DNA of 64,000 nucleotides from an uncultured Pelagibacteraceae bacterium (GCA_902601705.1 CACKNV010000001.1:1-64000); one strand, 5' to 3'. Shown: positions 21,540-31,344, numbered from the stretch's first letter. The notes: generated from the sequence alone by a model not told the origin. Numbers and translations are program-made.

Positions 21540-21763
21540 CAAAAAAAGTTTTAAAAGGCATTGTAACAAGCGCAAAAAATAACAAAACTATAGTAGTCGA
21601 AGTTACAAGAAAATTTAAACACCCTTTTTATGAAAAAGTAATAAAAAGATCAAAAAAATATCACGCTCATGATGAAACTAATAAATTTAAAGAGGGTGAA
21701 AAAGTTTCTATAATTGAGTGTAAACCTTTTTCTAAAAAGAAAACTTGGCAGGTAATAGAATAA
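21536..21763 (+). CDS. rpsQ: 30S ribosomal protein S17
   Basis: 75 aa OB-fold protein. Contains [38 protein letters not shown] and [21 protein letters not shown], the standard S17 order. It overlaps the upstream gene in ATGA and the downstream gene in TAATG. Confidence 0.97.
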   Translation: MTKKVLKGIVTSAKNNKTIVVEVTRKFKHPFYEKVIKRSKKYHAHDETNKFKEGEKVSIIECKPFSKKKTWQVIE

Positions 21764-22131
21764 TGATACAAATTCAAACAGAACTTACAGTTGCGGATAA
21801 TACAGGCGCTAAAAGGGTAGAGTGTATTAAAGTTCTTGGCGGCTCAAAAAGAAGATATGCATCAGTAGGAGATATAATTGTTATAAGTGTTAAAGATGCA
21901 ATTCCAAAAGGAAAAGTTAAGAAGGGTGCTGTTCATAAAGCAGTTGTTGTGAGAACTAGAAAAGAAATTTATAGAGATGATGGTTCAAAAGTTCAATTTG
22001 ACAAGAACGCAGTTGTTTTAACGGATGATAAGGGTGAACCTATAGGAACAAGAATTTTTGGTCCAGTAACCAGAGAATTGAGAACCAAAGGCCATACTAA
22101 AATTATCTCTTTAGCTCCGGAGGTGCTTTAA
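21763..22131 (+). CDS. rplN: 50S ribosomal protein L14
   Basis: 122 aa from the ATG at 21763. An in-frame codon 18 nt upstream is possible, but [18 protein letters not shown] is the family-typical start and it overlaps the rpsQ stop as TAATG. Contains [20 protein letters not shown] and [14 protein letters not shown]14 forms an intersubunit bridge with 16S rRNA. Confidence 0.97.
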   Translation: MIQIQTELTVADNTGAKRVECIKVLGGSKRRYASVGDIIVISVKDAIPKGKVKKGAVHKAVVVRTRKEIYRDDGSKVQFDKNAVVLTDDKGEPIGTRIFGPVTRELRTKGHTKIISLAPEVL

Positions 22132-22383
22132 ATGTTTTTAAAAAAAGGAGCTCAGGTAAAAATAATTTCTGGAAAAGACAAAGGAAAAACAGGAGAAATT
22201 TTAGAAATTAATAGAAGATTAAATAAAATTAAGATTAAATCTATAAGCATGATTAAAAGACATACAAAGCCCACAAAAGAAAATAAAGGTGGAATAATAT
22301 CCAAAGAAAGTTTTATTCATCAATCAAATGTTAAAAATATAGATACTAAAAAAAAAGAAAAAAAAATAACGGTTAAAAAATAA
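22132..22383 (+). CDS. rplX: 50S ribosomal protein L24
   Basis: 83 aa, clearly shorter than E. coli L24 (about 104). It keeps the KOW motif at the start (KKGAQVKIISGKDKGKTGEI) and IKRHTKPTKENKGGI, then ends in a lysine-rich stretch. L24 starts 50S assembly. The shortened C-terminal part fits the general reduction of this genome. Confidence 0.95.
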   Translation: MFLKKGAQVKIISGKDKGKTGEILEINRRLNKIKIKSISMIKRHTKPTKENKGGIISKESFIHQSNVKNIDTKKKEKKITVKK

Positions 22384-22931
22384 TGTCTAGATTAAAAACT
22401 ACATATGAAAAAGAGATAGTTTCTAAATTAATGAGTAAATTATCTTTAAAAAACAAACATGATGTTCCAAAATTAATCAAGATTATTTTAAATATGGGTC
22501 TTGGTGAAGATGCATCGGATGGTAAAAAATTAAAAGCATGTGCGGACGATATGTCATTAATAGCAGGTCAGAAGCCAGTAATCACAAAATTTAAAAAATC
22601 TATTTCAAATTTTAAAACTAGAAAAGGATCTAATGCTGGAGTAAAAGTTACTCTTAGATCACAAAAAATGTATGAGTTTGTTGATAGATTAGTAAATATT
22701 GCTTTACCTAGAATTAAAGATTTTAGAGGATTATCTTCTAAAGGAATTGACGGTTCATTTAATTATTCTTTTGGTATAAAAGAACACATTGTTTTTCCAG
22801 AAGTTAATTTTGATAAAGTAGATAAAATCAGAGGTTTAGATATTACTATCGTAACCTCAAGTAAAAGCAAACAAGGGACTTTAGAATTGTTAAAAGAATT
22901 TAATTTCCCATTAATAGAAAAAAAACATTAA
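22383..22931 (+). CDS. rplE: 50S ribosomal protein L5
   Basis: 182 aa. Contains PKLIKIILNMGLGEDASD, AGQKPVITKFKKSISNFK, GVKVTLRSQKMYEF and FSFGIKEH-type sequence (FNYSFGIKEHIVFPE). L5 contacts 5S rRNA and P-site tRNA. One-base overlap with rplX and 8 nt before rpsN. Confidence 0.98.
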   Translation: MSRLKTTYEKEIVSKLMSKLSLKNKHDVPKLIKIILNMGLGEDASDGKKLKACADDMSLIAGQKPVITKFKKSISNFKTRKGSNAGVKVTLRSQKMYEFVDRLVNIALPRIKDFRGLSSKGIDGSFNYSFGIKEHIVFPEVNFDKVDKIRGLDITIVTSSKSKQGTLELLKEFNFPLIEKKH

Positions 22932-22939
22932 GGATATAA

Positions 22940-23245
22940 ATGGCTAAAACAAGCGCTATACAAAAAAACCTAAAAAGAATTAAATTAGTTAAAAAGTACG
23001 CAAAAAAAAGAGCAGCTTTAAAAAAGATTATAAATAACAAAAAATTAGAGTTATCTGAAAGATTTGAGGCTCAATTAAAACTTAATAAACTCCCAAAAAA
23101 TTCTGCAAAGATAAGAATTAGAAATAGATGTGAAGTTTCAGGAAGACCTCACGGGGTTTACAGAAAACTAAGAATATCCAGAATTGCACTAAGAGACATG
23201 GCGTCTGCTGGTAAAATACCTGGAATAACAAAATCAAGCTGGTAG
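22940..23245 (+). CDS. rpsN: 30S ribosomal protein S14
   Basis: 101 aa, the long zinc-free form (C- minus type) as in E. coli and other alphaproteobacteria. No CxxC pair is present. The C-terminal signature [21 protein letters not shown] is clear, followed by [19 protein letters not shown]. Confidence 0.98.
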   Translation: MAKTSAIQKNLKRIKLVKKYAKKRAALKKIINNKKLELSERFEAQLKLNKLPKNSAKIRIRNRCEVSGRPHGVYRKLRISRIALRDMASAGKIPGITKSSW

Positions 23246-23262
23246 GAGAAAGTAGGAGAAAT

Positions 23263-23661
23263 ATGACATTTACAGATCCAATAGGAGATATGTTTTCAAG
23301 AATTAGAAATGGTCAAATGAGATCATTAAACTCTGTTGAGATACCTTCATCTAATTTTAGGAAAAATATCTTAGAAATACTTAAAAATGAAGGTTATATA
23401 AAAGATTATTTTATAGAAAAAACAGAAAACAATAAAACAAGTTTAAAAATCTCACTCAAATATTATGAAGGTGATCCAGTAATTAAAGAAATAAAAAGAA
23501 TTTCAAAACCAGGTAGAAGAGTATACTCAAGAGCAACAAGCATACCTAAAGTAATGAACGGGTTGGGACTAGCGATTCTTTCAACTCCTAAAGGTGTAAT
23601 GAGTGATGCAGAAGCAAGAAAAAATAATGTTGGTGGAGAAATAATTTGTAGGGTGTTTTAA
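23263..23661 (+). CDS. rpsH: 30S ribosomal protein S8
   Basis: 132 aa. Starts TFTDPIGDMFSRIRNGQ and has SKPGRRVYSRATSIPKVMNGLG and the C-terminal GVMSDAEARKNNVGGEIIC. S8 binds the 16S rRNA central domain and in E. coli represses the spc operon by binding the rplE mRNA. The upstream 17 nt contain a repeated GGAGAAA sequence that can serve as Shine-Dalgarno. Confidence 0.98.
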   Translation: MTFTDPIGDMFSRIRNGQMRSLNSVEIPSSNFRKNILEILKNEGYIKDYFIEKTENNKTSLKISLKYYEGDPVIKEIKRISKPGRRVYSRATSIPKVMNGLGLAILSTPKGVMSDAEARKNNVGGEIICRVF

Positions 23662-24203
23662 TGTCTAAAATAGGAAAAAAAAATATAACCATTCCAAAAG
23701 AGTCATCTATTAAAATTGAAGGACCAAATTTGATTATCTCAGGTCCAAAAGGTACAAAAAAATTGACCATAAATGATAAAATTTTTTCATCTAAGGTAAA
23801 AGAAAGTGAATTTTTTATTCAACCTCTTGAAAAAAAAATAGATAAAAAAATCTCAATAATGTGGGGAACTTATAGAAGTTTGATTAATAATGCAGTTGAT
23901 GGTGTTTCTAAAGGTCATGAAAAAGTATTAGAGCTTAGCGGAGTGGGTTTTAGAGCAAATTTAAAAGGTGAAGCTTTAAACTTACAAATTGGATTTAGTC
24001 ATGATGTGAATTTTAAAATTCCAAAAGACATAAAAATAATTGTTGAGAAACAAACAATAATTAAAATTAGTGGTGCAGATAAAGAGCTTGTCTCAAAAGT
24101 TGCTGCAGATATTAAAAATTTAAAGCCAGTAGAGCCTTATAAAGCTAAAGGTATTAAAGAAAGAGGTCAATTTGTTCTAAGAAAAGAAGGAAAAAAGAAA
24201 TAA
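23661..24203 (+). CDS. rplF: 50S ribosomal protein L6
   Basis: 180 aa. Two tandem L6 domains, with MSKIGKKNITIPK at the start, GVGFRANLKGEALNLQIGFSH in domain 2 and the C-terminal signature VEPYKAKGIKERGQFVLRKEGKK. Located near the factor-binding site of the 50S subunit. Confidence 0.98.
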   Translation: MSKIGKKNITIPKESSIKIEGPNLIISGPKGTKKLTINDKIFSSKVKESEFFIQPLEKKIDKKISIMWGTYRSLINNAVDGVSKGHEKVLELSGVGFRANLKGEALNLQIGFSHDVNFKIPKDIKIIVEKQTIIKISGADKELVSKVAADIKNLKPVEPYKAKGIKERGQFVLRKEGKKK

Positions 24204-24556
24204 TGAAAAAAATCAATACAAAGATAAAAAGAAAACTTAGAAATAGAAAAAAATTAAAAGATGTTAATTTTAATAGATATAGAGTATCTGTAGCAAAGTC
24301 TTTGAATAATTTATCTGCTCAAATTATTGATGACAAACAAAAAAAAACCTTAGTTTCCGCTTCATCGATTGAAAAAGATATAAAGTCAAAAAAGATAAAG
24401 AAAATGGATAAATCATCTTTAATAGGAGAAATTTTAGCTAAGAGAGCTAAAGAGAAAAATATAAGTGAAGTATATTTCGATAGAGGTGAATATAAATACC
24501 ACGGTAGAGTTAAATTATTTGCTGAAACTTTAAGAAAAAATGGATTAAAATTTTAA
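24203..24556 (+). CDS. rplR: 50S ribosomal protein L18
   Basis: 117 aa. The basic N-terminal tail is followed by [21 protein letters not shown], and the C-terminal part has [27 protein letters not shown]18 binds 5S rRNA together with L5. It is followed by rpsE after 1 nt. Confidence 0.97.
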   Translation: MKKINTKIKRKLRNRKKLKDVNFNRYRVSVAKSLNNLSAQIIDDKQKKTLVSASSIEKDIKSKKIKKMDKSSLIGEILAKRAKEKNISEVYFDRGEYKYHGRVKLFAETLRKNGLKF

Positions 24557-24557
24557 T

Positions 24558-25076
24558 ATGGCTGAAAATAAAAAAATCGAAAGTGATATAAAAGAAAAAC
24601 TAGTAGCAATTAATAGAATTACCAAAGTTGTAAAAGGTGGAAGAAGGTTTGGGTTTGCAGCTTTAGTGGTTGTAGGCAATCAAAAAGGCTCTGTAGGAAT
24701 TGGTCAAGGAAAGTCTAAACAAGTTCCCGACGCTATAAAAAAGGCAACAGAAGTAGCTAAAAGAAATTTAATTAAGATACCTTTAAAAGAAGGAAGAACA
24801 CTTCATCATGATGTAAATGGCAAAAATGGATCAGGGAAAGTTTTTTTAAGAGCTGCCCCAGCAGGAACTGGTATTATAGCTGGTGGAGCAATAAGATCTG
24901 TTTGTGAAGTGTTAGGGATTCAGGACGTGGTTGCTAAATCTCTTGGTTCAGCAAATCCTCATAATGTATTAAAAGCTTGCGTTAATGGTCTTAGATCACA
25001 GAATTCACCAAAAATTTTGTCTGCAATAAGAGGAAAAAAAATTTCTGATATTGTTTTAAAAAGAGAGACCAAATAA
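24558..25076 (+). CDS. rpsE: 30S ribosomal protein S5
   Basis: 172 aa. Contains [60 protein letters not shown] and [14 protein letters not shown]5 contributes to translational fidelity. Its stop overlaps the rplO start directly, leaving no space for rpmD (L30), which usually lies between them. Confidence 0.98.
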   Translation: MAENKKIESDIKEKLVAINRITKVVKGGRRFGFAALVVVGNQKGSVGIGQGKSKQVPDAIKKATEVAKRNLIKIPLKEGRTLHHDVNGKNGSGKVFLRAAPAGTGIIAGGAIRSVCEVLGIQDVVAKSLGSANPHNVLKACVNGLRSQNSPKILSAIRGKKISDIVLKRETK

Positions 25077-25528
25077 TGCAACTAAACAATTTAATTAAAA
25101 ACAATAAAAAAAAAATTAGAGTTGGTAGAGGAATAGGCTCAGGTAAAGGCAAGACTTCCTCTAGAGGTCATAAAGGTCAAAAATCAAGATCAGGAGTTGC
25201 TATCAAAAGTTTTGAAGGTGGTCAAATGCCATTATACAGAAGATTGCCAAAGAGAGGATTTAAAAGTTTAAGCAAAAAAAACACTGCAATATTAAATCTT
25301 TCAAAAATTCAAAACATAATTGAAAAATCTAAGAATAATATAAAAGAAACTTTAGATATTAAAATCTTAAAAGAGAAAAAATTAATCAATAGAAAATTTT
25401 TAAAATTAAAAATTTTAGGCACTGGTGAAATAAAAAATAAAATAATAATCTCTGCTCATTTTGCTTCGAAACAAGCTCTATCTAAAATTGAGAAAGCTGG
25501 TGGTAAGATTAGTATAGTAAAAAAATAA
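25076..25528 (+). CDS. rplO: 50S ribosomal protein L15
   Basis: 150 aa. Shows the glycine/arginine-rich N-terminal region GRGIGSGKGKTSSRGHKGQKS and GGQMPLYRRLPKRGFKS, followed by a lysine-rich C-terminal domain. Late-assembly 50S protein. It follows rpsE with a one-base overlap and precedes secY by 6 nt. Confidence 0.97.
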   Translation: MQLNNLIKNNKKKIRVGRGIGSGKGKTSSRGHKGQKSRSGVAIKSFEGGQMPLYRRLPKRGFKSLSKKNTAILNLSKIQNIIEKSKNNIKETLDIKILKEKKLINRKFLKLKILGTGEIKNKIIISAHFASKQALSKIEKAGGKISIVKK

Positions 25529-25534
25529 AAGATT

Positions 25535-26839
25535 ATGTCTAGCGAAACAATCAATACTGCTGGTGCTTTTAGTCAAGCAAAAGATTTAAAAAACAGAATA
25601 CTTTTTACAATTTTAATTTTAATAATTTATAGATTAGGAACCTATGTTCCTTTAGCAGGCATTGATCCTTTGGCGTTGAAAGAAATTATGGCTTCAAGTC
25701 AAAAGGGCTTACTTGGGATGTTTAACATGTTTTCTGGTGGTGCTGTTACTAGAATGGCGATTTTTGCATTAGGTATTATGCCGTATATTTCATCATCAAT
25801 TATTGTACAGTTGTTAACTGGTGTCTCAGATTATTTCAAAAATTTAAAAGAACAAGGTGAAATTGGTAGAAAAAAAATTACACAGATAACACGTTACGGA
25901 ACTGTACTTATTGCGTGTCTTCAAGGTTATGGCGTTTCTGTCGGTTTAGAAAATGCAGGAAATCTTGTTATTGATCCAGGTATGTCATTCAGAATTATTA
26001 CTACTATTTCTCTTGTAGCCGGTACTACATTTCTAATGTGGTTAGGTGAGCAAATTACTTTAAGAGGTGTTGGTAATGGAATTTCTTTAATAATATTTTC
26101 TGGAATAGTAGCAGAAATTCCTAGAGCCTTAGCTTCAACTTTTGAACTAGGTAGAACTGGAGCTTTATCAGCATTAATGATTGTTGGAATTTTTGTTTTA
26201 GTGATCTTAACAGTTTTATTTATTGTCTTCTTTGAGAGAGCCATGAGAAAAATATTAATTAATTATCCAAAAAGACAGGTAGGTAATAAAATGTATGGAG
26301 GGGAGTCATCTCACCTTCCACTAAAAATAAATACAGCCGGTGTGATACCTGCGATTTTTGCATCAGCATTATTACTTCTGCCAATCACAATATCTAACTT
26401 TGGTTTTGCAGAGTCAGATACATTTTTAAAAATTTCATCTATGTTTACGCAAGGCCAACCCCTGTATATGTTGCTTTATGCGTCAGGAATAATTTTTTTC
26501 TCCTTTTTTTACACTTCAATAGTTTTTAATCCAAAAGAAACAGCGGAGAATTTAAGAAAATATGGTGGATACATACCAGGTATAAGACCAGGGGAAAGAA
26601 CAGCAGAATATATTGACACAATCTTAATGAGATTAACTACAGTGGGTGCTTTATATTTAACTTTTGTATGTTTAATGCCAGAGTTCTTAATTGCTAAATA
26701 TCCTATTCCATTTTATTTAGGTGGAACTTCTATCTTAATTGTTGTTGTTGTAGCCATGGATACTGTAACCCAAGTTCAAACAAGATTAATGAGCTCACAA
26801 TATGAGTCATTAATTAAAAAAACAAAATTTGGGAAATAA
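25535..26839 (+). CDS. secY: Protein translocase subunit SecY
   Basis: 434 aa, ten predicted membrane helices as in the family. Visible blocks include RLGTYVPLAGID, the plug/TM2 region MFSGGAVTRMAIFALGIMPYI, and YGGYIPGIRPGERTAEY in the cytosolic loop that contacts the ribosome or SecA. Together with SecE (2677) and SecG it forms the inner-membrane Sec channel. Its place after rplO and before adk is the conserved spc arrangement. Confidence 0.98.
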   Translation: MSSETINTAGAFSQAKDLKNRILFTILILIIYRLGTYVPLAGIDPLALKEIMASSQKGLLGMFNMFSGGAVTRMAIFALGIMPYISSSIIVQLLTGVSDYFKNLKEQGEIGRKKITQITRYGTVLIACLQGYGVSVGLENAGNLVIDPGMSFRIITTISLVAGTTFLMWLGEQITLRGVGNGISLIIFSGIVAEIPRALASTFELGRTGALSALMIVGIFVLVILTVLFIVFFERAMRKILINYPKRQVGNKMYGGESSHLPLKINTAGVIPAIFASALLLLPITISNFGFAESDTFLKISSMFTQGQPLYMLLYASGIIFFSFFYTSIVFNPKETAENLRKYGGYIPGIRPGERTAEYIDTILMRLTTVGALYLTFVCLMPEFLIAKYPIPFYLGGTSILIVVVVAMDTVTQVQTRLMSSQYESLIKKTKFGK

Positions 26840-26847
26840 ATAATTAA

Positions 26848-27420
26848 ATGAATATAGTTATTTTTGGCCCACCTGGAGCTGGTAAAGGCACCCAATCAAA
26901 TATAATTGCCGAAAAATTCAATTTGTACCAATTGTCTACTGGTGAACTTTTAAGAAAAGAAATTCAAAATAAAACAAAGTTGGGCCAGGAAATATCATCA
27001 ATTATAAAAGATGGAAATTTAGTCCCAGATAAAATAGCTGGAGATCTAATTGAAAAATATCTTTCAAATAATATTTATAAAAATAGATTAATTTTTGATG
27101 GATATCCAAGAAATTTAATTCAAGCAAAAAATTTAGATTTATTATTAAAAAAATACGATCAAAAAATAGACATTGTACTAAAATTAACTGTAAGTTTAGA
27201 AACTATAAAAAAAAGAATTTTAGAAAGAAAAAATTTAGAAAATAGGATGGATGATAACGAGCAAATAGCCATTAAAAGATTTAACAACTATGAAAATAAT
27301 ATTAAACTAGTAATTGATTTTTACAAACAATCTAATTTGCTTAAAGTAGTCAACGGTGAGGCATCTATATCTGCAATTAGCAGTGAAATTAGCGACTTAA
27401 TAGAGGGTATCAAGGGTTGA
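26848..27420 (+). CDS. adk: Adenylate kinase
   Basis: 190 aa, the short form. P-loop GPPGAGKGTQ is at residues 7-16, the AMP-binding part is QLSTGELLRKEI, and FDGYPRNLIQA matches the usual FDGFPR block. The lid is only a few residues (ERKNLENRMDDNEQIAIKRF) instead of the 30-residue lid of the long form. It converts AMP and ATP to two ADP. The stop codon TGA overlaps the candidate -35 element of the rpsM promoter. Confidence 0.96.
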   Translation: MNIVIFGPPGAGKGTQSNIIAEKFNLYQLSTGELLRKEIQNKTKLGQEISSIIKDGNLVPDKIAGDLIEKYLSNNIYKNRLIFDGYPRNLIQAKNLDLLLKKYDQKIDIVLKLTVSLETIKKRILERKNLENRMDDNEQIAIKRFNNYENNIKLVIDFYKQSNLLKVVNGEASISAISSEISDLIEGIKG

Positions 27421-27444
27421 CTTTAAGTAATTAGACAATATAAA
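27417..27444 (+). promoter_or_regulatory. Internal sigma70-type promoter before rpsM
   Basis: TTGACT (27417-27422) and TATAAA (27439-27444) are separated by 16 nt, each matching five of six consensus bases. They lie in the 52-nt gap between adk and rpsM, with the -35 overlapping the adk stop codon. This is the largest gap between rpsL and rplQ, which supports a second start for the alpha part of the operon (rpsM-rpsK-rpoA-rplQ). Confidence 0.55.
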
Positions 27445-27472
27445 TACGCAGGAATTAATAACTCATAAATAT

Positions 27473-27856
27473 ATGGCTCGTATCGCAGGAATAAATATTC
27501 CACAAAATAAGGTTGTTAGTATAGCCTTAACCTATATTCATGGCATTGGATTACATTCATCAAAAAAAATTTGTAAGGAACTTAATATACCCTCATCAAA
27601 AAGAGTTAATGAATTATCTGAAGAACAAGTTTTAAAAATACGAGAATTTATAGACGCAAATCACAAAGTTGAGGGAGATTTAAGAAGAGAAGTGTCGGTC
27701 AACATTAAAAGATTAGTAGATCTTGCATGTTATAGAGGTTCTAGGCATAAAAAAAAACTTCCTGTAAGAGGCCAAAGAACTCAATGTAATGCGAGAACAA
27801 GAAAAGGTAAAGCAATAGCTATTGCTGGTAAAAAATTAACTCCTCTTAAAAAATAG
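27473..27856 (+). CDS. rpsM: 30S ribosomal protein S13
   Basis: 127 aa. Starts [26 protein letters not shown] and ends with [23 protein letters not shown], both family signatures. S13 bridges the 30S head to the 50S subunit and contacts P-site tRNA. Probably the first gene from the internal promoter just upstream. Confidence 0.98.
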   Translation: MARIAGINIPQNKVVSIALTYIHGIGLHSSKKICKELNIPSSKRVNELSEEQVLKIREFIDANHKVEGDLRREVSVNIKRLVDLACYRGSRHKKKLPVRGQRTQCNARTRKGKAIAIAGKKLTPLKK

Positions 27857-27862
27857 ATTTAA

Positions 27863-28318
27863 ATGAACAAAAAAAACGAAAAAACAGAAAAAAAAGTCGA
27901 TGCTAAAGATACTAAAAAATCTGAAGCAAAAAAAATAAGTACTTTTAAAAAGAAAAAAAAGGTTAAAAAAAATATAACTTCAGGTATTGCTTATGTTTAT
28001 TCAACATTTAATAATACAATTATTTCAATAGCAGATGAGAGTGGGAATGTAGTATCTTGGTCTTCTGCTGGAGCTAAGGGTTTTAAAGGATCTAGAAAAT
28101 CAACACCTTACGCAGCTCAAGTAGCAGCTGATGATGCAGGTGCAAAAGCTTTTGAACAAGGTTTAAGAACTTTAACCGTGCAAGTAAAAGGTCCTGGATC
28201 AGGTAGAGAAACTGCTTTACGATCATTACAATCGAGAGGATTTAAAATTTTATCAATTAAAGACACTACACCTATGCCACATAACGGTGCAAGACCACCA
28301 AAAAGAAGGAGAGTATAA
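27863..28318 (+). CDS. rpsK: 30S ribosomal protein S11
   Basis: 151 aa, about 22 longer than E. coli S11. The extra part is a very lysine/glutamate-rich N-terminal extension (residues 1 to about 36). The conserved core then starts at [19 protein letters not shown] and ends in [19 protein letters not shown]11 lies on the 30S platform near the mRNA exit. It overlaps rpoA by one base. Confidence 0.97.
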   Translation: MNKKNEKTEKKVDAKDTKKSEAKKISTFKKKKKVKKNITSGIAYVYSTFNNTIISIADESGNVVSWSSAGAKGFKGSRKSTPYAAQVAADDAGAKAFEQGLRTLTVQVKGPGSGRETALRSLQSRGFKILSIKDTTPMPHNGARPPKRRRV

Positions 28319-29352
28319 TGCAGTCAACAACAAATATAATAGACAAAAATTGGAAAGCACTAATTAAACCTAACAAATTAGATATCACAAGTAATGAGGA
28401 TAAAACAATTGCAAAAGTGATAGCTGAGCCTCTTGAAAAAGGTTTTGGTCAAACTATAGGAAATTCTTTAAGAAGAATTTTATTATCATCCATACAAGGA
28501 GCAGCTGTTACTGCTATTCAAATAGACGGAGTATTGCATGAATTTTCATCTATTAAAGGAGTTAGAGAAGATGTAACTGATATTGTTTTAAATGTTAAAA
28601 ATCTTGCAATAAAATCTTCCTCTTCAAGTGCAAAAAAAATAATTCTAGACATTAAAGGACCTAAAGAAGTTAAAGCAAAAGATATAACTCTCGTACCTGA
28701 AATTGAAATATTAAATCCTGAACAAACAATTTGCAATCTTGATGAAAAAACAAATTTTCACATGGAATTAATGGTAAGTAGCGGTAAAGGATACGTTCAG
28801 GCACCTAAAAATAAAACTGATGACAGTCCACTAGGTTTAATCTCAATAGACTCTTTATTTAGTCCTGTTAAAAAAGTTTCATTCTCTGTCGAGAATACTC
28901 GAGCCGGAAGTGCACTAGACTATGATAAACTTGTCATGACAGTTGAAACTAATGGAACTGTAGATGCAGAAGATGCTATCGCTTACTCAGCAAGAATATT
29001 TCAAGATCAATTATCAATGTTTGTTAATTTTGAAGATCCACAAGAAATAGTAAAAGAAGTTAAACCTACCGAACCAGAATTTAATAGAAATTTATTAAAA
29101 AGAGTTGAAGAATTAGAATTATCAGTCAGGTCAATGAATTGCCTAAAAAATGATAATATTATTTATATAGGTGATTTAGTACAAAAAACAGAGCCAGAAA
29201 TGCTCAGAACACCTAATTTTGGAAGAAAATCTCTTAATGAAATTAAGGAAGTATTAAATACTATGTCGTTATATTTAGGTATGGAAATACCTAATTGGCC
29301 GCCGGACAATATTGCAGAACTTTCAAAAAAATTAGAGGAAAATAATTACTAA
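28318..29352 (+). CDS. rpoA: DNA-directed RNA polymerase subunit alpha
   Basis: 344 aa. The N-terminal assembly domain has [22 protein letters not shown], and the C-terminal domain (about residues 255-330) has [24 protein letters not shown] and [13 protein letters not shown], which binds UP elements and activators. Acts with rpoB and rpoC of this window. One-base overlaps with rpsK and rplQ. Confidence 0.99.
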   Translation: MQSTTNIIDKNWKALIKPNKLDITSNEDKTIAKVIAEPLEKGFGQTIGNSLRRILLSSIQGAAVTAIQIDGVLHEFSSIKGVREDVTDIVLNVKNLAIKSSSSSAKKIILDIKGPKEVKAKDITLVPEIEILNPEQTICNLDEKTNFHMELMVSSGKGYVQAPKNKTDDSPLGLISIDSLFSPVKKVSFSVENTRAGSALDYDKLVMTVETNGTVDAEDAIAYSARIFQDQLSMFVNFEDPQEIVKEVKPTEPEFNRNLLKRVEELELSVRSMNCLKNDNIIYIGDLVQKTEPEMLRTPNFGRKSLNEIKEVLNTMSLYLGMEIPNWPPDNIAELSKKLEENNY

Positions 29353-29801
29353 TGAGGCACGGTTTAGGTTTTAGAAAATTAAATAAAACAAGCGAGCATA
29401 GAAAAGCATTATTTAAAAATATGCTAAATTCTTTAATAAAATATGAGCAAATAATAACAACTTTGCCTAAAGCAAAAGAACTTAAACCTCAAATTGATAA
29501 AGTGATTACAATTGGTAAAAAAAATATTTTAAGTAATAAAAAAAGACTATTTTCCAAATTGCAAGATAAAAAATCGGTTACAAAAGTGTTCGATGAATTG
29601 TCTAAAAGATATAGCTCAAGAAAAGGCGGCTACTCCAGAGTTTTAAAAGCAGGTTTTAGAACTGGTGACGATGCACCAATGGCTGTAATAGAATTAGTTG
29701 ATAGAAATCCAGAGGCTAAAAAAGTCGATAAACCAAAAAAAACTGAAAAAAAAGATAAAACTAAAGAAGCATTAGTGGAGCCAAAAGAAAAAAGTAAATA
29801 A
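29352..29801 (+). CDS. rplQ: 50S ribosomal protein L17
   Basis: 149 aa. The core [21 protein letters not shown] and [22 protein letters not shown] is standard. A lysine/glutamate-rich tail of about 30 residues follows, longer than in E. coli (127 aa). L17 lies near the tunnel exit. Last ribosomal protein gene of the superoperon. Confidence 0.97.
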   Translation: MRHGLGFRKLNKTSEHRKALFKNMLNSLIKYEQIITTLPKAKELKPQIDKVITIGKKNILSNKKRLFSKLQDKKSVTKVFDELSKRYSSRKGGYSRVLKAGFRTGDDAPMAVIELVDRNPEAKKVDKPKKTEKKDKTKEALVEPKEKSK

Positions 29802-29812
29802 ATTAAGCTTTC

Positions 29813-30712
29813 ATGCCTAAATCATATACTGTTGACGATGATTATAATGGCTCACGTCTAGATAAATGGTTTAAAAACAAAATAATAAACTTACCTCATT
29901 CTTTATTAGAAAAAATACTAAGACAAAATAAAATTAAAGTTAATAAAAAAAGAACTAAATCATCTTACAGACTTCAGACTGGTGATTTAATTGAGATTTA
30001 TGACATTTCAAAATTTAAACCTGCAGATAAAAAAGAAAAAATCAAATATTTACCAAAAAAAAAAGAAGTTGGCGCATATGATGATTATGTAATAGAAGAT
30101 AATGAAAATTTTATAGTAATTAACAAACCCATAGGCATACCAGTTCAATCAGGTACAAAATCATTCAAAAACATTATAGATATAATAAAAAATACAAAAT
30201 ATTTTAAAAATTCAAAACCTTTCATTGTTCACAGATTAGATAAAGAGACATCAGGGGTTTTGATAATTGCCAAAAATAGAAAATATGCTCAATTATTTAC
30301 TTCACTTTTTAGAATCAGAAAAATTCATAAAACTTATTTAGCTATAGTGTATGGAAAAGTTAAAAAATCAAAAACAGTGATGAAAGATGATTTAATTTAT
30401 TACGAAAATAACAAAAAAATTGTTCAAAAAGCTATATCTAATCTTAAAATCATTAAATCAAACGATGGCTATTCTTACTTGGAGTTAAATCCTATTACTG
30501 GAAGAAAGCACCAATTACGAAAACAATTACTTAACATTGGATGCCCAATAATTGGAGATGATAAATATTTTTTAAACGATAGAAAAAGAATAAAAAATAA
30601 AAATCTTATGCTGCATGCATATAAAATCAAATTTATGATTAATAATATTCAATATAATTTTAAGGCGAAGTACAATAATTTATTCGAAGAATTTCTTAAA
30701 AAAAATTTTTAA
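29813..30712 (+). CDS. 23S rRNA pseudouridine synthase, RluC/RluD family
   Basis: 299 aa. N-terminal S4-like RNA-binding domain (SRLDKWFKNKI..., about residues 10-75), then the synthase domain with the catalytic block HRLDKETSGVLIIAKN (Asp143) and the C-terminal LELNPITGRKHQLRKQL. The family isomerises specific uridines of 23S rRNA. The domain order favours RluC (U955/2504/2580) over the tRNA enzymes but does not prove it. It lies 11 nt after rplQ, so it is probably read through from the ribosomal operon. Its stop shares TTAA with that of lipB. Confidence 0.88.
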   Translation: MPKSYTVDDDYNGSRLDKWFKNKIINLPHSLLEKILRQNKIKVNKKRTKSSYRLQTGDLIEIYDISKFKPADKKEKIKYLPKKKEVGAYDDYVIEDNENFIVINKPIGIPVQSGTKSFKNIIDIIKNTKYFKNSKPFIVHRLDKETSGVLIIAKNRKYAQLFTSLFRIRKIHKTYLAIVYGKVKKSKTVMKDDLIYYENNKKIVQKAISNLKIIKSNDGYSYLELNPITGRKHQLRKQLLNIGCPIIGDDKYFLNDRKRIKNKNLMLHAYKIKFMINNIQYNFKAKYNNLFEEFLKKNF

Positions 30713-31320
30713 ATATTATTAATATTTTTAATAAAAATATTTGCTAAATTATTCTCAAAGTTCTTAGGTTTAAAGTCTATTAATTTTGACATTGAGGTGA
30801 CCTTTTTATTATCTAAACCGCATGGAACAATTTTTAAATATTGATTTAAATTATTTGAAATATTTATTGAACAACCATGATAGGCTACCCATCTAGAAAC
30901 CCTAATACCTATTGCTGCAATTTTTTTACCTTTAACCCAAATGCCAATGTTTTTTTTATCATTTTTAGCTTTAATTTTATAATTTTCTAAAAATTGTATT
31001 ATGCTTTTCTCTATTGAATTTATTAATTTTCTTATATCTTTTTTTCTTTTGTTTAAATTAATGACAAAGTAAATAATTTTTTGTCCAGGATTGTGCAGTG
31101 TTATTTTACCTCCTCTATTTGATTTAACTATTTTTATTTTTTTATCAATTATTTCTTTTTTGCTGAAACTTACTCCAGCTGTATAAGTAGTCGGATGTTC
31201 TAGGATCCATAATAATTCTCGATTTTTATCACTTTTTACTTCTTCAACTCTTTTGTTGAGATAAAGTATTGCCGTTTTATAGGGTATACGTTTTTTGCTA
31301 ATTTTGACTTCTATACTCAT
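30709..31320 (-). CDS. lipB: Lipoyl(octanoyl) transferase
   Basis: 203 aa. Transfers octanoyl from acyl-carrier protein to apo-lipoyl domains, the first step of lipoate synthesis. Visible motifs are LEHPTTYTAG, RGGKITLHNPGQKIIYFVINL and VAYHGCSINI. The catalytic Cys167 lies in PCGLDNKKVTSM, with a lysine five residues on. It is convergent with and overlaps the rlu gene by 4 nt, and is divergent from mgtE. Confidence 0.95.
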   Translation of the reverse strand: MSIEVKISKKRIPYKTAILYLNKRVEEVKSDKNRELLWILEHPTTYTAGVSFSKKEIIDKKIKIVKSNRGGKITLHNPGQKIIYFVINLNKRKKDIRKLINSIEKSIIQFLENYKIKAKNDKKNIGIWVKGKKIAAIGIRVSRWVAYHGCSINISNNLNQYLKIVPCGLDNKKVTSMSKLIDFKPKNFENNLANIFIKNINNI

Positions 31321-31344
31321 TTAATTTGAATTTTATCATTATAT

